A DNA stretch of 64,000 nucleotides from Urechis unicinctus. Taxonomy: Eukaryota > Annelida > Polychaeta > Xenopneusta > Urechidae. This document shows positions 52,983 to 64,000 of the stretch, in pieces. The stretch is from the NCBI GenBank assembly GCA_034190875.2, contig CM067346.1, positions 14,804,785 through 14,868,784 on the forward strand, written 5' to 3'. The stretch's first letter is position 1. Every line of letters begins with the position of its first letter. The position numbers and the translations under genes are program-made. The notes under the pieces were generated by a model that searched no databases, was not told where the DNA came from, and saw only the letters and a list, made by a program, of their open reading frames with translations.

Positions 52983-53142
52983 AACCCACCAGGTTAAATG
53001 TATTCAGTGGTTGTGTGGAGTGTGGGGGTGGTGCGTGTGTTTGGGTGGGTTGTCGTTTGTGGGGTGGTGTGTGAGGGTTGTGTTGGAGGGTTTGGGTGGG
53101 GGTAGCGTAGTTTTGGTGTTTTGTGAGGCGGGTTGTTGGGTC
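52983..53142. repeat. GT-rich strand-biased patch
   Basis: About 160 bases are almost only G and T (runs such as GTGTGGGGGTGGTGCGTG) between flanks that are adjacent in unit 1 (AATTATA and GTCCGTTAATAC). It has many G-runs and could form G-quadruplexes, or it could be a sequencing or assembly artefact. There is no regular telomere-like period. Confidence 0.7.
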
Positions 53143-53478
53143 CGTTAATACAAACACCTAAAGGTGAAAGATAAGTGTCATTCGGTAATTATCTTTCGTC
53201 CTGAATGCTCACCCTCCATGGTGCATTCATTCCACCCATGTCCCCAACAGTTTACGTTGGTTTCTTCATTTGACTAGCATCTTTTAATGGACATCCTTTC
53301 GTCATTTGATAGACATCCTTTCATAGGGTCATTCGAGTAAATCACCGTGCAATAACTAATCTACCTTTGCCACGTTCTTGATATTTGTTGAAAGCCCACC
53401 CATTCTATCATATTTTGTATTCTGTTAGCCATGTGCTAACATACTCTTATCTTATCCCGGCAAACTGATATTGAACAA

Positions 53479-54040
53479 GGAAGTTGTGTACCACATCAGG
53501 CTAACACAGCATGACAAACCGTTGCTGTTAACTCATCTCATGTCAATTCTAGGAATCAAACTTACCTGATTAGTCAATACTTTCATGGATTATAAGCATT
53601 CTTAATAGGTGGTTCCATATCGTGCTGAAATACACGCTGAACGGTATAGCTAACTAGTGAAGTTGCCTTCATGCGTGAAGTGCTTTAAGGTATCTCGAAA
53701 GCACACAGCTCATCTTTTATGGAGCAGCCACTTATGTTCATGCATAATGCAAAGCCCTGTTGCACATAATATAAAACCCATGTGTACCTACTCGGACAAA
53801 GTGCTGTCACGCATGGGGGTCACAGTGGTAGCTTTTGACACCCAATGTGAAGCCTCAGTAGGTGATTGAAACTGGGCTGCAGAGCTAATACTTAGTTGCT
53901 CCTTAATTTTTAATACAGATATGCTCGAGAAAGGAATGTCTTTTTCTATCAGTTACTATCCGAATATCCTCAATTGGCATCGATGATTGTTCAGTTACGG
54001 TTTGTCTTGCTGTGTTAGCCTGATGTGGTACACAACTTCC
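53479..54040. repeat. Possible small element with 42-bp inverted repeats
   Basis: The arms 53,479-53,520 and 53,999-54,040 are reverse complements with one mismatch in 42 and are 478 bp apart. The left arm starts exactly where similarity to unit 1 stops (after TTGAACAA). The inside shows no transposase-like frame. Target-site duplications are not evident, and similarity to unit 1 does not resume right after the right arm, so it may be nested in a longer insertion. Confidence 0.5.
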
Positions 54041-55437
54041 GACTAGCCCATAAAGAAGTCCCACGTGCACTACCAAGTTCATAGACTCCAGAGAATCCAT
54101 ATGCGGCACATATGCGGCGAGGATTGCATAACGCCAAAGGTTAAGAGTCATCACTAAGCGTTAACCGCGGCATAATACGAAAAATTGGAGCACCCATATT
54201 CTGTTGCATACATAATATCTTTACTTACATAGAGTTGTCTCATTGACATTGTCCCTCAGTGTGACACTTCCGGGCACAAAGTCGGAGAACCCATCGTACG
54301 TATGTATTGTGAAGGGTTTACCTGGGGCCTGTATATTATACTTCCTGTCCTTGGGTTTATGCCTTACCACCAGGGTGGGGAGCACATAGCAGACAGCTCA
54401 ATCGACAGTGATGCTGGGGTGTGGAGGACATATCTGGGGCCCCTGAACCCCTCTAAAGCTGGTAAGCAGTCGGCAGGCTTCGAGGCTTTAACACTTGTTT
54501 AGCACACACTATGAGATGAACCCAGGTGGATCAACATTGCTGCATATTAATCTACGCACGCAGCTAAAACTTTGATGAAATAAGCCAGTTTTTCGTCTCA
54601 TCAGCAATTGCCAGTCACGAATTGGCTTGAATTCTTCCCGTCGGTAAACGCAGTAGATATATGACTTGTAATCATGTTCAGCTTGTTGACGAACAGGACA
54701 TCATTGTGCTTCTTGGCCACTGAGAGTCCACTGAGAGCTCCTATCGCAAGACCTATTACATAGTGTTATGACTGTACAAGCTTATCAATTCAATAGCATC
54801 GCCACATATAAAGCAGGCGGTGTCTATAAGGCCCGGATGATGGAAGAGAGTCTGACCCAACCTGATGTTGACAGTGGCGGTACCTACAAAGCAACCTTTC
54901 CTGGGGTGTTTTGTTTGTACAAGTTGCCAGTTAAGTATTTTGGTGACGGTACCTTGTGAAACGAACAAAATAACAAACGGAATGCGTTCATTACGATATA
55001 CAACAATTATGCCTTCGGTCTGTACACCTATAGCCACAAGGATGAAGTAGATAATACAGCTCTGGAAAACATAGTTACTCACTCACAAATATAAATGCAG
55101 TATTCTGTCTGTTGATAGCATGTTCAAAATACAGCACACAATACAAACAAGAATCAATTATTATACATGACAATTTTTCATTGTGCTACGGATGCACAAT
55201 GTCTCACTCCACTGTGGTGGAATAAACTAGCATTAACCAGGTAAAACGGTATACATTAGCCTACCAAGATATTTGACTATCTTTAAAAGAACATATAATG
55301 CTTCACACAATGTATTTACACAACATTCATTATGTCTTTCACATCCATCTGTTTGGTTGGTTAGTAAACCATCTTACAGAGATACATGAGATGCGAAGAT
55401 GCAAATCGCAGCACCGTACAACGAATCTAATACGTTC
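54041..55437. other. Unit 3-specific stretch with unassigned frames
   Basis: It has no counterpart in unit 1. Two parts look less AT-rich than the surroundings: a 66-codon + frame at 54,302-54,502 (LPVLGFMPYHQGGEH) and a 108-codon - frame at 54,756-55,082 (QGTVTKILNWQLV, FHHPGLIDTACFICGDAI), overlapped by a + frame reading SGGTYKATFPGVF. I recognise none of them. They could be exon fragments or chance. Confidence 0.25.
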
Positions 55438-56872
55438 TTATCTATAATGGCTCAAGCCAAGTCCAATCAAACACGAAGCAATACACCACATACGCCATGA
55501 TTAAAGGATTTAGGGTCTTAGGCATTTTATATTCCTGGCCTAATTTAGAAACAATTAGTCAGATTTATATACATCAGACTCTGAGCACCGACACATGAGA
55601 TTTTCTAATATTTGACTCGAACATCAGAAGGAATGCTGTCTAAAATCATAAAAAAGCCTACATTATAAAGAATGAAACTGCCAATAATGCTATGCTCATC
55701 CACGATGTACAGTATTGCAATACGTATGTGTGATGCTTAGTTGATGATGAATGTCATTTTTTGATACAGGTAGTGAAAATATATCATTTCGGCTTTGCAT
55801 ATGATACAGGGAGTAAATATATATCATTTCGGCTTTGCCTATGAAAGGGACTTGACATGAACTGCAGCAGTGGTCCTCTATATACTGTCTTGGGTTTTCT
55901 AAAACTTAATTTCCAGTAAATCTGAATGGCAGGATACGGTAGCGACATTATACCGGGTCGAACACACAATGGCGCCTAAATTGGGGGTATCTATGTGGTC
56001 CGCCGCCTTACAACGAGCTATCATTGATAGACCCCAAACAACATAAGCGGTAGACTGCTGTCATTGTTGCACAACAGCAATCCGACACCTTAAACACTAG
56101 TTCGATTGCAGTACTGTAGGTAAGTCATTTCGTTGTCTTGTTTCCTGCATTTCCTTAAAAAAGAGATCGTGTCCATTCCATGCGTGCGACTTGTAACATG
56201 CTGAGAGAAACAGTAGGTGGTTGCTAATTCTCCAAGGACAAAGCGCTCCCACCTGAGGATTGACATTTAAAGCAATTTTAGTTCCATTAACACCAGGCAC
56301 CAGGCTTGAAATAAGAAAAGGCGTTCTAAAAGGGCCACCATAGCAGTGCCATTATATTACTTCTCGACGGACCCTTTATCCTCGTCGCCATTACAGCGCA
56401 CCAACATATGCCTGGGGACCAGATACAGAATTGATAATGCCAATCAATTACATTTTCGCTTCAGAACGATCATTTCAATGATATTGAATCTATTAAATCT
56501 ACCTGACTTTCGAGATACTTATATAATAAATAATCGATGTGTGCGTGACTACCAAACATATTTTGTTATTGATTTATTTCAAGTTAGTCCATGGAACAAC
56601 TCAGGTTAGGTGCCAACAGTGATGTCATGAATAATGGATTCTTATCTAAGTGTACGACCACTTCCGAACCCTGCAGTGAATTGCTTATCCCTTTGTGGCC
56701 TCAGGTCAATCTATGTTTCAAGCATCACCAATGGTAAACAAGATTGTTTATGAACCAGTAAATGATAAAACTTCTACATGAAGAGGGATTTGTGATGTGT
56801 GCTATGGTCGTTTCCAACCTATTGCAATTAGTGCTTTGTCGCATCTTAATTGCCCAATGAATGGCAGGGGCT

Positions 56873-56902
56873 GTTACAGCTACGATTAAACGTAGCTGTA
56901 AC
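56873..56902. repeat. Perfect 12-bp stem hairpin
   Basis: GTTACAGCTACG and CGTAGCTGTAAC flank a six-base loop, and a third partial copy (ACGTAGCTGTC) follows. It lies in a stretch specific to unit 3. Confidence 0.6.
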
Positions 56903-57784
56903 GACACAACGTAGCTGTCACTTCACTTATCGATAATAATCTGCTTTGGAAGCCATTACTATAGTAGTGGTGTACAATACAAAAGACTTAATGAATACTG
57001 CGCGAATTGTATCAGACATGTTGTTGACCACATCTGGATATATCACGTAATTGCCAATGTTTTTCGCTGTGTATAGTCCAGGGCAATTACATTAATTAAG
57101 TACATCAACATGTTGTACAGGCATCAACAACGCGGATAACTAAACATGCCATCGCAACTATTTCACCCAATCACTAAGATACACACCCACATCCACCCAC
57201 GTGTATTATGGAATAAATTTGATGACAATTGCATTCAAAACATCATTATTAATTATGATTGCGTTGATAACAAGAAAGACAAAATGGGCAGGAGGAAATA
57301 TATAACAGACAGACGCAACCTATTCATGCCCACAACAGCCACGCATGGTCTTTTCCTGATCGCATTAGCGCTTCTTCCTATTTGTAAAATCACGTGGGAT
57401 ACATTTCCTAGTTTAGATTTTTGAAGACAAAATTCAATGACCTTATTCATATTATCACATGCATATATATAGACGAATGTAATATGGAAATGATGAGGGT
57501 TGCATGTCGAGCGTTCCTCATAAAGACTCTGGCGACATTGATGAAGCCTACTGGGGATTCAGCCCAGCAAATATCGCGCTCGTCTTGACGTGGTCCTGCT
57601 CCGCTGTTAACAATGTATTTCAAGCTATGCAGCATCGGCTTGATACCAAATGTATTCAATAGGAAATATATATATGCAGTAAATTGCAGGTCACAATATT
57701 ATCGAGTGAAATGTGGTTCACTGAATCTCATCGCGCGCTCCAGCCGTCGTCTGCTTTAATGGCATGTCTTTGATGTATTAAAAC

Positions 57785-57842
57785 CGCCGTACTGAAATTG
57801 ACAATGAAGCCAATAAAGGCCCCCAGGAAGCCACATCCAGCT
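57785..57842 (-). other. Short hydrophobic reading patch, unit 3
   Basis: The - frame reads AGCGFLGAFIGFIVNF inside an 87-codon frame (57,728-57,991). It matches the patch at 19,050-19,118. The family is unknown. Confidence 0.22.
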
Positions 57843-60305
57843 AGCAAATGAAATGGCGTCGTTTCTATAATGCAGAGAAGTTGAGGGCATGGATATATGA
57901 CACAATTAAACCTATAAATATAAGTCAGACAGTCAAAGGAATAATCAGCCCCAAATACCAACTTTCGCCATTGATTGTGGGTACAGGACAAGCTAGTAAC
58001 GTTTCAGTAATGTGTTTGGTATCTCTACTATGGATCCGTGGAGACGTAGCATCTTCAGTGCCATTGACAGTGGTATATTGTGACGAGTCAAGGCGCTGGG
58101 CAATTGGCAACATATCTGAGTCACGCGAAAGCCCTGAGTGGCATCTTTACCGGGGTCAAGGTTAGGCTTTTATAATAGGAAGATCTTATAATAAGCCATC
58201 ATTAATGTATCTGTATGGTGTGGGCGTAAGACAGCCCACAGCACTGCTTCGCTAGATAATATTGAGCCGCATAGAACGTTTCGCATCAATATGCTACATT
58301 TTATATTGTGTTATGCATAATTAGTTCTTAATAGAATTTAACCTGTTGCCAACAGTATTGTTCATATGTGCCTCGCAAAACTAGAAAGTGTCCCACATTT
58401 TGTGCTCATTATATCAGTAGAATTAGATATATCCGGATATGCTTACAACAACAAAACCTCAATAACCGACAAACATCGGATATGCTATTCCTGACAACCT
58501 GCTCTAGTAATACAGAAAAGAAGTGCGCAAATTACAAGTAAATTATTATCGATATTGTAAAATGTTCTCAATATAAGTCAATACACTTTGTATCTGAATA
58601 TGCGATAGGCAAGGCAGCAGCCAGTGGCGCTGATCATATCATCGTTCTTAGTACCCTCAGGTCATTCGTAATGTGATGAACGCGGCCCACTTTTCGTACA
58701 CAAGAATATACCCAAATGAATAAGTGAGAGAGGACTATTGATCACAGTAAAACACTGGTTATATGTTGTATAGTAGTCCTAGCCGACCTATTGCAGTTCA
58801 CATTACGGAGAGTCAACAATCCTATTTATCACTTGAATGTCCGGTCATTGGGAGATAAATTAAGCTGTTTGATCACACACAGAGGACGCAAGCTCTTATC
58901 GCACATACAAAATGTACAAGGTGGGCGTCGTGCTCTCTTTAGCGATGCAGAATTGACACCGACTGACACTAGCGCCGACTCCTGTTGTAGGCTGTCACGT
59001 TCATTTGGACGCCATTGCTGTAATATTGATGATTGATTTTAATGACTACCCGTTGAGCAAATATAACAATAGCGCACAAACTGAGCAGACACAGCGCTGA
59101 CCCTACCTAATGATACATTTCCCAACCTATGCGATAAACAGTCCCCAATAACCATAACCTACACCGACATAAACACGCTTTGAACGCTTAGTAAACTCCG
59201 ATCAATCAACACAGTGGGTAGAATCCAACCCATGTGAGACGTTATGAACATTACCGTTAAGCTCTTTCTACTCAATATAGCATCAAAACTCCTCATGTTG
59301 TGGTTGAACGTGGAATTATATATGAGAAGCATCGCATATCTGTCTTGGTACAACAAATATCATAAGAGTGGTGTGCACTGTCAGCAAGTGATATACCAGA
59401 CCAATAAGTGAAGACCAGTACCCCGACAAATGCCATATTACAATGCCTCAATTGAATCTATCAGCGTTCATAGCAACATTAAACTCAAATTGTACAAATA
59501 ACAGATGATATAAGAAATCGCAGGTGCTGGCTAAGCCTTTAGTGCATGCGGTATAGTGCGAGGCTTCGTATTCAAAGAAAAGGGCCTGGGAACCAGTTGC
59601 ATTGTATTAGATATTTCAAGTGATATTGTCTCTGCTGCCTAGACGTTAGATTGTTTGTGACCATGTAAGTATCAAATTAATCAAAGTTATATCAGACCTA
59701 TCCAGAAGGATTAGAGGCTCCCTTCGCCTTTATTGTGTGAAATACAGACTAGAAGCACTATATTGTGCTTCTTACTCTCCTGTTGCTGATGGTCAAAACA
59801 CATATATATTATCACGTGCCAATAACTAAATAATTCAATTTTAAGGAGCGGATTATGTATGTAACGCTCTTGATATCGCACATATTGGACATGATAGACC
59901 AAATTAGAACGTCTGCAAGCATTAAGGATAAATTCCCAATTATTGTGTTTTCAATGGCATTCTAAAGAATTGACGTCTCAATAACAATAATTATGAAAAC
60001 TTTAGTGGAGTCTGTACACACAATCCGCATAAATACGGATTGACCGTCAATCATAAAATGTAATTTCGTTTGATCCATCATCAAACATATATGTGTCATC
60101 ACCTAGTGTTTTCGGTATAAATGTTTACACAAATGAAAGCTGTCACCGTTATTGTGACAGTTTAACAATGATGCCCTCGTGTCAAAACCTACGTCAGACT
60201 GGTATTAAGCATCTACATACAGCAGCGACATCAATAAATCATCCCGTTGAAAGTGACTTCTGCACATCAAACTCATCTATTCAGATGGAATATCAATCAT
60301 TCGTT

Positions 60306-61998
60306 GTGTATGAAATAGCGCCATTGTTGAATTGTGGTTCCCGGCTAAAGTCGTTCAATGGAACTTACGTTCTAATCTATGGTTACACACAATTGGTTGA
60401 CAATATAACCCCAACATGATAGTTTTTTGTTTGCACCACACCGGTGTGTAGTTGTGATCACAATTCTGAATTGTGTGTGTGTGTAAGTAGAATGTTCACC
60501 GAACATTGTCACGACACAAATTTGCCGGTAATCAAATATGGAATATCCAGCATTAATATGGAGACGATAGGTTGGAGAAGGCACGGGCTTCTGTAGCTTG
60601 ACTTTTAAATTATTATCATTTCCCAAAACAATGATCCCAGCTACACTTACATGGCTACATGCATGGTACGACCCACACTGTTGTCTCGCTTCATAATTGG
60701 AATCAGCATGTGTAGTGTGCATGTCGTGCCGCAGTGCGTGTCTAAGGTTTCGGTAAGAGTGAATTCTTACTGTGTGAAATGATCAGCAACCCATTGGACA
60801 TATATCAGATGAATATGACAGTCGATGATATAACAAGCATGTCATATGGCATATGAATCAATATGCAATGACATAATCTGTAATGACATAATGGACAGGT
60901 GAATCAACGAAGAAGTAGATCGGCGGTTTCTACATGCATTGGCGTTACATTTTCACACAAGTTGAAAAAAGGAATCTAAAGCTCTGGTTCGGCTCTTTAT
61001 ATTTATCGATGTACTCGCCTGATATTGCGTTTATCCATGGCATATTGTTGATATATTCGCATTGTTACTTGAGGTGCAACCAAGTCAAGCGATGGCTCGG
61101 CTGCATGTGACTGCATATATATAACCCTGTCCACTTGTGTCACATGTCATACACAGGCTACCTTGTATCGTAAATAGCGTAAAAGACACGAAACAAAGAA
61201 GTCAATTACCTCTACCAGCGTCCCCACAGATAGGACATCCGCGACAACATTTGAGTCTACCGAAATACTGTTTATGGTGTATATACGCCATGCTACATAT
61301 GGACACTGCTGATCAAAGACAACATACACAGAAATGTTTCCATGGCTAACCACCTGCGCCATGTAAGCTGAATTGTTTAATCATTGTAGATTGTATGAGC
61401 AGCACCAATATACAAGCACTGACATCGCCAATTCGCATGTGCATGTGCGACTCCTACTGAGCATGCTGCATAAAGGTGGATCTGTTGGGAACATGTGCAA
61501 TACGCTGTGCTACTGCTCTGTTGCTGCTCTAGGTTAATATGAAAATCATGCTACCACTGAAGGTTTACACGCGCAAGTGTTCTTAATAATGTGACAGCAA
61601 ATATCGAACGCCCCAATCATGCAGTACTGCAAGGTATCAGTTGCATCGTCTGGCAGCAGTGTATTTTGAGCCGTTATTGCCTGCAGCGGCGTATTCCATA
61701 CAACCATCAAGACATTACAGCCTTTGATTCCAAATTTTAACAATTAATTGATGACTAATTGATAATAGCGCTAAACACGCGATATGGCAACTGCTGTCCT
61801 CACACCCCCCTCCCCCATCCCCCCCCCCCCCGATTATGCGTATTACGTTATCCAAAATATAGAATTGATTTGATCCGACATCAGCTCTGTCTATTAGGTT
61901 CAATCCTTGGAAAGCATGCGCTTCAGTTAACATCGGAAAGGTGTGAACAATCCATCTGAGATTTAATATATCCGAATACGACATTTTCATTCACAGTC
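60306..61998. repeat. D module, unit 3 (diverged)
   Basis: It follows the order of D1 but with lower identity and insertions, including 60,920-61,380 and a TGTGTGTG run near 60,475. A C-rich run at 61,804-61,831 (mostly C with a few T and A) interrupts the CCTCACAC...CCCCGATT sequence. Similarity to unit 3's own upstream region (35,005-35,081) ends near 61,998. No gene is seen. Confidence 0.65.
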
Positions 61999-62342
61999 AA
62001 ATTTTTGGCCCTGTTTGCAGCGAACCATGAACGAATAAAGAGTTTCCATCCTGAATATAGCGGATAAAAACCTTCCATTGTCGTTCACTACTCGCAATGT
62101 AAGTAAAATATTTCTGCATATATACATAACAATTTTCTCATAGGTAAGCTTCTTGATATTTTTGTACAATGCATCATTGTGACGACACATATCTGTTACG
62201 CAACGGTTTTTTTTCAAAAATCGGATTACGCTCCAACCTAATCAACTTGTTGTCGCCCAAATATTATCTCTGCTGATGGGCCTGCTGATCGAAGTTTTGC
62301 AGTCGGTGTAATCTGTTACACCGATATCTGAGATTGTTTACA
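61999..62342. other. Unrelated stretch replacing the gene pair in unit 4
   Basis: These 344 bp have no match to the roughly 4.1 kb at the same place in unit 3. It holds a perfect 9-bp hairpin at 62,303-62,324 and otherwise nothing recognisable. Confidence 0.5.
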
Positions 62343-64000
62343 GCTTACTATGACATGTCAACCTGTGACACAGGCTGTTATTGGTAAACATCAACGCCCA
62401 GCTATATTTATCAGCTAAGATATCATAACCTCGTATCGTAGAATGATTATAGAGCAAAAGGTCATAACATAATGCGGGCAGTGTCAACATGCAACGAATA
62501 AATCATGCTTAATGTTCTTAAAGCAAACAGCGTTTCCTCGCGACCACGATATTTTGTCTTACCTTGCTTGATGGCTTTTATATGCAGTCTTGAACATCAC
62601 CAATCTGCGAAGGTAACAATTCATGTGAAGACAAACCATGCGGCATAGTAAACCAACGGCGTGATTGTTTGTACAACAACGTTCCTGTGCATTGAGATAC
62701 TATTAATTGCATTACTTGTGGTAATAGGAAACGGAAACGCTATTTCCGGGCAGCATAATTTTCCTTACGAATGAATATGTGATAGAACATACCTTGTTTC
62801 CCTATGCATTATTATATCCCCCTGGCTACAACAAGAGGATAGAATAATGCATAGGGAAACAAGGTACGTTCCAATCGTTTGCTAGGTAAATCATCAGAGC
62901 CTACCTGGATACTAAAGAGCGACATTATGCAGTCAACATCAAGGCAATCAAAGCCTGGTTAGAGCTTTCTAAGCAGCCATTGTTGGTAGCCAGCGCACAT
63001 CATTTACGAAGTCACTGCCTTCACATATTTGTACGATAAATCACGGCATCATCAGTCTCGTATATATTCGATTTAACCCACAGACGGCCGCTGTGTATAT
63101 GTTATATTAATCTCATGAGCAATAAATAATGATTGTTCACAGCCAAAAAAACTACCGCATTTTCAAAGCCTACTCCATTGAAGCACAAGAAAGCGATGCG
63201 TATCTTGCAGCACTGCAAAAGCGCTTCCGTTACATGGCATATCAATAACACTTTACTCTGCTACTTTTATGCAACCACCACTTGCGTGTCATGCATAATG
63301 CAAAAGCCCTAGAGCCCGTAGTGCGAATCCCGGCAGCAAAGTTGGAACTGTACGTGACGCTTATGTACAGAAGCGGCAAGATTAGATTTGTCCTATAGAT
63401 GAATCCGTTACAAAGAAGTTAAGCATTAATCTTAATTTGTCCGCTGTTTCTGTCAGCATCACATTATTTTTTTTATAACTACGGAACGACTTGATATGTC
63501 GTTTGTGATTTCCCTTTTTATGTCAATCGCCTGGCGATTAGTAGTCACAAAATCCAGCTTGTGATTATTGCTTTTGGTTTCGCAAGACTTGAAGCGTATT
63601 GCGATTAATCTTAGCTGGAATATGGTTTGAAGTATTTGTTGTGTTGGGCACGGTTGTTTGATGTCAGTATTTTCATTGGCAATACATCTTTAGATTTGTG
63701 TGTATCAGGGTTATATTGTGCAAATTCTACATGGTCACACTATCCGCAATTAACGCTTTAGTATAGCTGTCAATCTGTGATAATATAGTTATTTACATTT
63801 ACCATACATTATACTGAGCATATGGTGCTAACAATTACTCTTAAGTGAATATTCATGATGATAACAAGCAAATCGTCGTGCTGCAAATGTGCATGCAACA
63901 CAATGCAGCCAACCGCGGCATCATTTATTCATGCCGTTCTCAGCGCCATCTGCACGTTAAAACAGAACCACCAATGAATGTTGTTGCCTTGAGCCAGCGA
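62343..64000. repeat. A-module flank, unit 4 (runs off the window)
   Basis: It resumes similarity to 39,208 onward (ATGTCAACC-GTGA-ACAGGCTG) and follows it to the end of the window, matching about 40,485. About 410 bp at 62,540-62,950 are specific to this unit. The gene pair is absent. Divergence is higher than between units 1-3. Confidence 0.75.
62787..62869. repeat. Long near-perfect hairpin, about 33-bp arms
   Basis: The left arm contains ACCTTGTTTCCCTATGCATT and the right arm its reverse complement (AATGCATAGGGAAACAAGGT). Pairing extends to about 33 of 35 positions with a loop of roughly 14 bases. It lies inside the unit 4-specific stretch and could be a foldback element or a precursor-like hairpin. 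Confidence 0.8.

Larger units (their letters stand above)
43888..60305. repeat. B module, unit 3
   Basis: It is the counterpart of 5487-25,130. Stretches seen only here include 48,530-48,778, the GT-rich patch at 52,983-53,142, 53,479-55,437, and 56,066-57,504 (unrelated DNA in unit 1). Several unit 1 stretches are absent. Frames open in one copy are interrupted in the other (for example 47,430-47,708 against 9148-9429), which argues against coding. No convincing gene is seen. Confidence 0.75.

Noticed and set aside
52983-53142. Interstitial telomere repeat
   Set aside because: The patch is G/T-rich but has no regular TTAGGG-like period.

Overview
The window looks like nuclear DNA from an AT-rich invertebrate animal. 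The evidence is spliced genes with GT/AG introns, a stand-alone P2X7-type intracellular ('ballast') domain gene, a THAP/transposase-like gene, long (TA)n tracts, and a SINE-like element whose core (GTCGCCTCTTACGACATGC) I associate with mollusc and other marine invertebrate genomes. A mollusc is plausible but not proven. No prokaryotic features, RNA genes or CRISPR arrays were seen.

The main structure is a head-to-tail array of one large repeat unit, seen four times in the same orientation. The full unit order is A-C-B-D. A (about 5.5-6 kb) carries a convergent gene pair plus flanking DNA. C is about 2.3 kb. B is 16-20 kb and essentially gene-free. D is about 1-1.7 kb. Unit 1 (1-26,230, start outside the window) is A-B-D and lacks C. 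Unit 2 (about 26,231-35,005) is A-C-D and lacks B. Unit 3 (about 35,006-61,998) has A, C, B and D. Unit 4 (about 62,343 to the window end) has only the right part of A in view and lacks the gene pair. A and C of units 2 and 3 are most alike; unit 1 is a little further away; D3 and unit 4 are the most diverged. The two B copies differ by many insertions or deletions of 0.2-2 kb.

Each gene-bearing A holds two genes pointing at each other. On the + strand a two-exon gene encodes a P2X7-ballast-domain protein. It is open in the visible part of unit 1 and broken in units 2 and 3. On the - strand a multi-exon gene starts with a THAP zinc-finger exon and continues into a DDE-type transposase-like region. 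The THAP exon is open in all three copies, but the transposase core carries the same damage in all three, so it decayed before the duplications. In unit 1 the two coding regions overlap by 57 bp at their 3' ends. Two similar sequences lie in inverted orientation outside the two start codons, so the pair may be an old two-gene DNA transposon, possibly Kolobok-like, whose THAP part and ballast protein outlived the transposase.

The rest is noncoding as far as I can see: SINE copies, three long (TA)n tracts, a 40-bp minisatellite, a strand-biased GT-rich patch, a 42-bp inverted-repeat pair and a long perfect-looking hairpin. Small open frames with a TATA box in A and a short hydrophobic frame in C are conserved between copies, but whether they are expressed is unknown.
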